Part shown: positions 62,475 to 64,000 of the stretch, in pieces | Layout: each line of letters starts with the position of its first letter | Position numbering within the stretch: the stretch's first letter is position 1 | NCBI GenBank assembly: GCA_026129095.1 | Contig: JAHCIT010000001.1 | Location: 62,001-126,000 of the forward strand | Source: Deltaproteobacteria bacterium | Lineage (GTDB): Bacteria; JAGRBM01; JAHCIT01 | Direction of reading: 5' to 3' | Length of the DNA: 64,000 nt | Position numbers and translations under genes: made by a program | Notes under the pieces: generated by a model | What the model saw: only the letters and a program-made list of their open reading frames with translations | What the model was told of the DNA's origin: nothing | Databases searched by the model: none

Positions 62475-64000
62475 TCAGGGACTATCCCGCCGGCGCCAGA
62501 TGACGATCCGGCCCACCGGGTCCGCCTGCGTATAGCGACTCTCCACCCACGATGCCAGCGCGGGAGGCATCGGACAGCAACCCCAGCCGTGCAAGCCGCC
62601 GGGCGACAGATCGGCGATTTCGAGCGGGCGGCTTCTCTCCAGATCGGAGACGAGTTTCCCTAGTTCATCCGGATCAATGAATTGTGACCCGTCCAGTTCG
62701 CCCCGCCGCTGGGCATCCGAGCCGAACGCATAGCCCGAAACCTTCGTCACCGGGACGATATAACGCGAAGCCGGCATCCGGCCAGAAAGATAATAGGCCC
62801 CAGTGGCATAACCCCAGACGAACACTGTTCCCTGCCGGGGGATATCCCGTTTCCAGTGCTCTGACAGTCCCAGGACATCCTCGCCGATCCGCCGGTCGAT
62901 GGAACCCGTAGCAAGATTTGACGAGTTGACGACGAGCGCGGCGAGCGCCGGCACGAGCGCCCCTGCCATTACCAGTGCCGGACGGCGGCCCGATGACCGG
63001 GGCGGGGTGAAAGAGTCACGGTTGAGGATGGTATTCGCGAATACAGCAGCGAGCGGCACCAGTGAAGGCAGGAACTGCAGAAAGTAATGGCCGCGCCAGC
63101 GGCCTCCGAAGGCGCACGGAACAATCGTGATCCAGGAGACGGCAGCAAGGAGCAGCCGGTCCGGCTGACGCACCGAATCGTGCCAGCGGCGCAGGATTTC
63201 CGCCGTTGACACCACAAGTGCCGCCCACAAAAGCGCCGCCGAGGCTACCCAGGGAAGGAGCGACGTGGCCATCCGGCGAAAACCGTCCAGCCCACGGTTC
63301 GACGTAGCTCCGATGTCGCCGCCCGACAGGAAGCTCCAGTAAAGAAACTCATGACCCGCTCCGGCCAGATGAAAACCGGCATAGCCCAATCCCAGCACAC
63401 CGATGCCACCTGCCGCTGCTCCGGCCGAGCGGACAATAACAATCCGCAAGCGTCCTTCTCCGGCGAGCCCGGCTGCAACAAGCCAAACGCCAGCCACGGC
63501 CAGAGCCGCAAAAAGCGCGGTCGGACGGGCAAGAACGGCGAGCGCGAACAGCGCACCCACTGCAAGACCGTTTGCCGCCGCATCCTTCAGGCCATTTCGC
63601 TCACGCACCGCCAGCACGAGTGCTGCTGCCAGCGGCAGGTTCATGAACACTTCGGTATTTGCCGTCAGGAAGTGCCGGTCCAGCCACGCCGCTGAAAAGA
63701 GCAGATAGAAAACCGTCGCGAGACGCTTCAGTCCTGCTGCCGCTCCGGCCAGCATCTCACCCACGAGCAACGCCGTCAGCCAGGAAAACAGGCCCGCCAG
63801 GATTCTCCCGCCCGTCACGGAGCCACCCACAAGGGCAAAAAGAAACCATGTGAGCGGGGGCTTGTTGTCGATGAAATCCAGGTAAGGCACGCCGCCGGCG
63901 AGCAGTATTCTGGCGCCCACGGCTCGCACCGCCTCGTCGGAGTCCATCAGCGGAGCGAGCATTGACGGAAATCGCGTCGCCACAAGTATCAGCAGCGTCA
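62475..64000 (-). CDS. ArnT/PMT-type membrane glycosyltransferase, 5' end outside window
   Basis: At least 508 residues; the frame is open to the window edge, so the true start lies beyond it (the GTG at 63983 is internal). There are about ten membrane helices, and an early M-D-S-D-E-A-V segment matches the D-E metal site in the first loop of GT39/GT83 enzymes. P-Y-L-D-F-I-D-N-K-P-P follows. The soluble C-terminal part starts near residue 400. Such enzymes use polyprenol-linked sugars to modify lipids or proteins on the outside. It precedes the DPM1-like gene in the same operon. Confidence 0.82.
   Translation of the reverse strand, partial: TLLILVATRFPSMLAPLMDSDEAVRAVGARILLAGGVPYLDFIDNKPPLTWFLFALVGGSVTGGRILAGLFSWLTALLVGEMLAGAAAGLKRLATVFYLLFSAAWLDRHFLTANTEVFMNLPLAAALVLAVRERNGLKDAAANGLAVGALFALAVLARPTALFAALAVAGVWLVAAGLAGEGRLRIVIVRSAGAAAGGIGVLGLGYAGFHLAGAGHEFLYWSFLSGGDIGATSNRGLDGFRRMATSLLPWVASAALLWAALVVSTAEILRRWHDSVRQPDRLLLAAVSWITIVPCAFGGRWRGHYFLQFLPSLVPLAAVFANTILNRDSFTPPRSSGRRPALVMAGALVPALAALVVNSSNLATGSIDRRIGEDVLGLSEHWKRDIPRQGTVFVWGYATGAYYLSGRMPASRYIVPVTKVSGYAFGSDAQRRGELDGSQFIDPDELGKLVSDLERSRPLEIADLSPGGLHGWGCCPMPPALASWVESRYTQADPVGRIVIWRRRDSP

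Overview
This is a GC-rich, gene-dense segment of a chromosome from a Gram-negative bacterium. The beta' subunit carries the trigger-loop insertion (SI3), the beta subunit has an SI1-like lobe insertion, and the order tRNA-Thr/Tyr/Gly/Thr - tuf - rpmG - tRNA-Trp - secE - nusG - rplKAJL - rpoBC is the proteobacterial one. A tandem 2-hydroxyacyl-CoA dehydratase activase, a potassium-independent H+-pyrophosphatase and AddAB instead of RecBCD would suit a deltaproteobacterium-grade lineage (old sense, including Myxococcota/Desulfobacterota/SAR324-like groups). The exact phylum cannot be fixed from the sequence alone. No insertion sequences, prophage genes, CRISPR arrays or rRNA genes were seen.

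Positions 1-26030 are metabolic and accessory. On the minus strand a GMC (FAO-like) flavin oxidoreductase, a small partner protein and an ECF-type membrane protein (cut by the window edge) form one run. A divergent metallo-beta-lactamase-fold hydrolase and a TetR regulator follow. Then comes a two-gene operon for a double-headed 2-hydroxyacyl-CoA dehydratase activase and an HgdB-like partner. TAGAC/GTCTA palindromes lie in front of both the oxidoreductase run and the activase operon, so the TetR protein between them may control both. An NAD-dependent epimerase, an orphan hybrid histidine kinase, H+-pyrophosphatase (hppA), the AddA/AddB helicase-nuclease pair, and a CDP-alcohol phosphatidyltransferase with an Mpo1-like (DUF962) protein complete this part.

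Positions 26098-60883 are one continuous minus-strand block of translation and transcription genes, read from high to low coordinates: tRNA-Thr, -Tyr, -Gly, -Thr, tuf2, rpmG, tRNA-Trp, secE, nusG, rplK, rplA, rplJ, rplL, rpoB, rpoC, then (after a terminator and a new promoter) rpsL, rpsG, fusA, tuf1 and the S10, spc and alpha operons down to rpoA and rplQ. Four things are abnormal: rplC is missing between rpsJ and rplD; rpsD is missing between rpsK and rpoA; tuf1 carries a one-base frameshift near its 3' end; and RpoB contains an extra segment of about 280 residues at a known insertion hotspot.

Positions 60884-64000 hold a divergent promoter region, a second TetR regulator, a polyprenol-phosphate-mannose-synthase-like GT2 enzyme, and a membrane glycosyltransferase of the ArnT/PMT type that runs off the window. 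The last two probably form a lipid-linked sugar transfer pair. The most unusual features are the RpoB insertion, the two displaced ribosomal protein genes, and the activase/GMC regulon; none amounts to a clearly new defence or mobile system.
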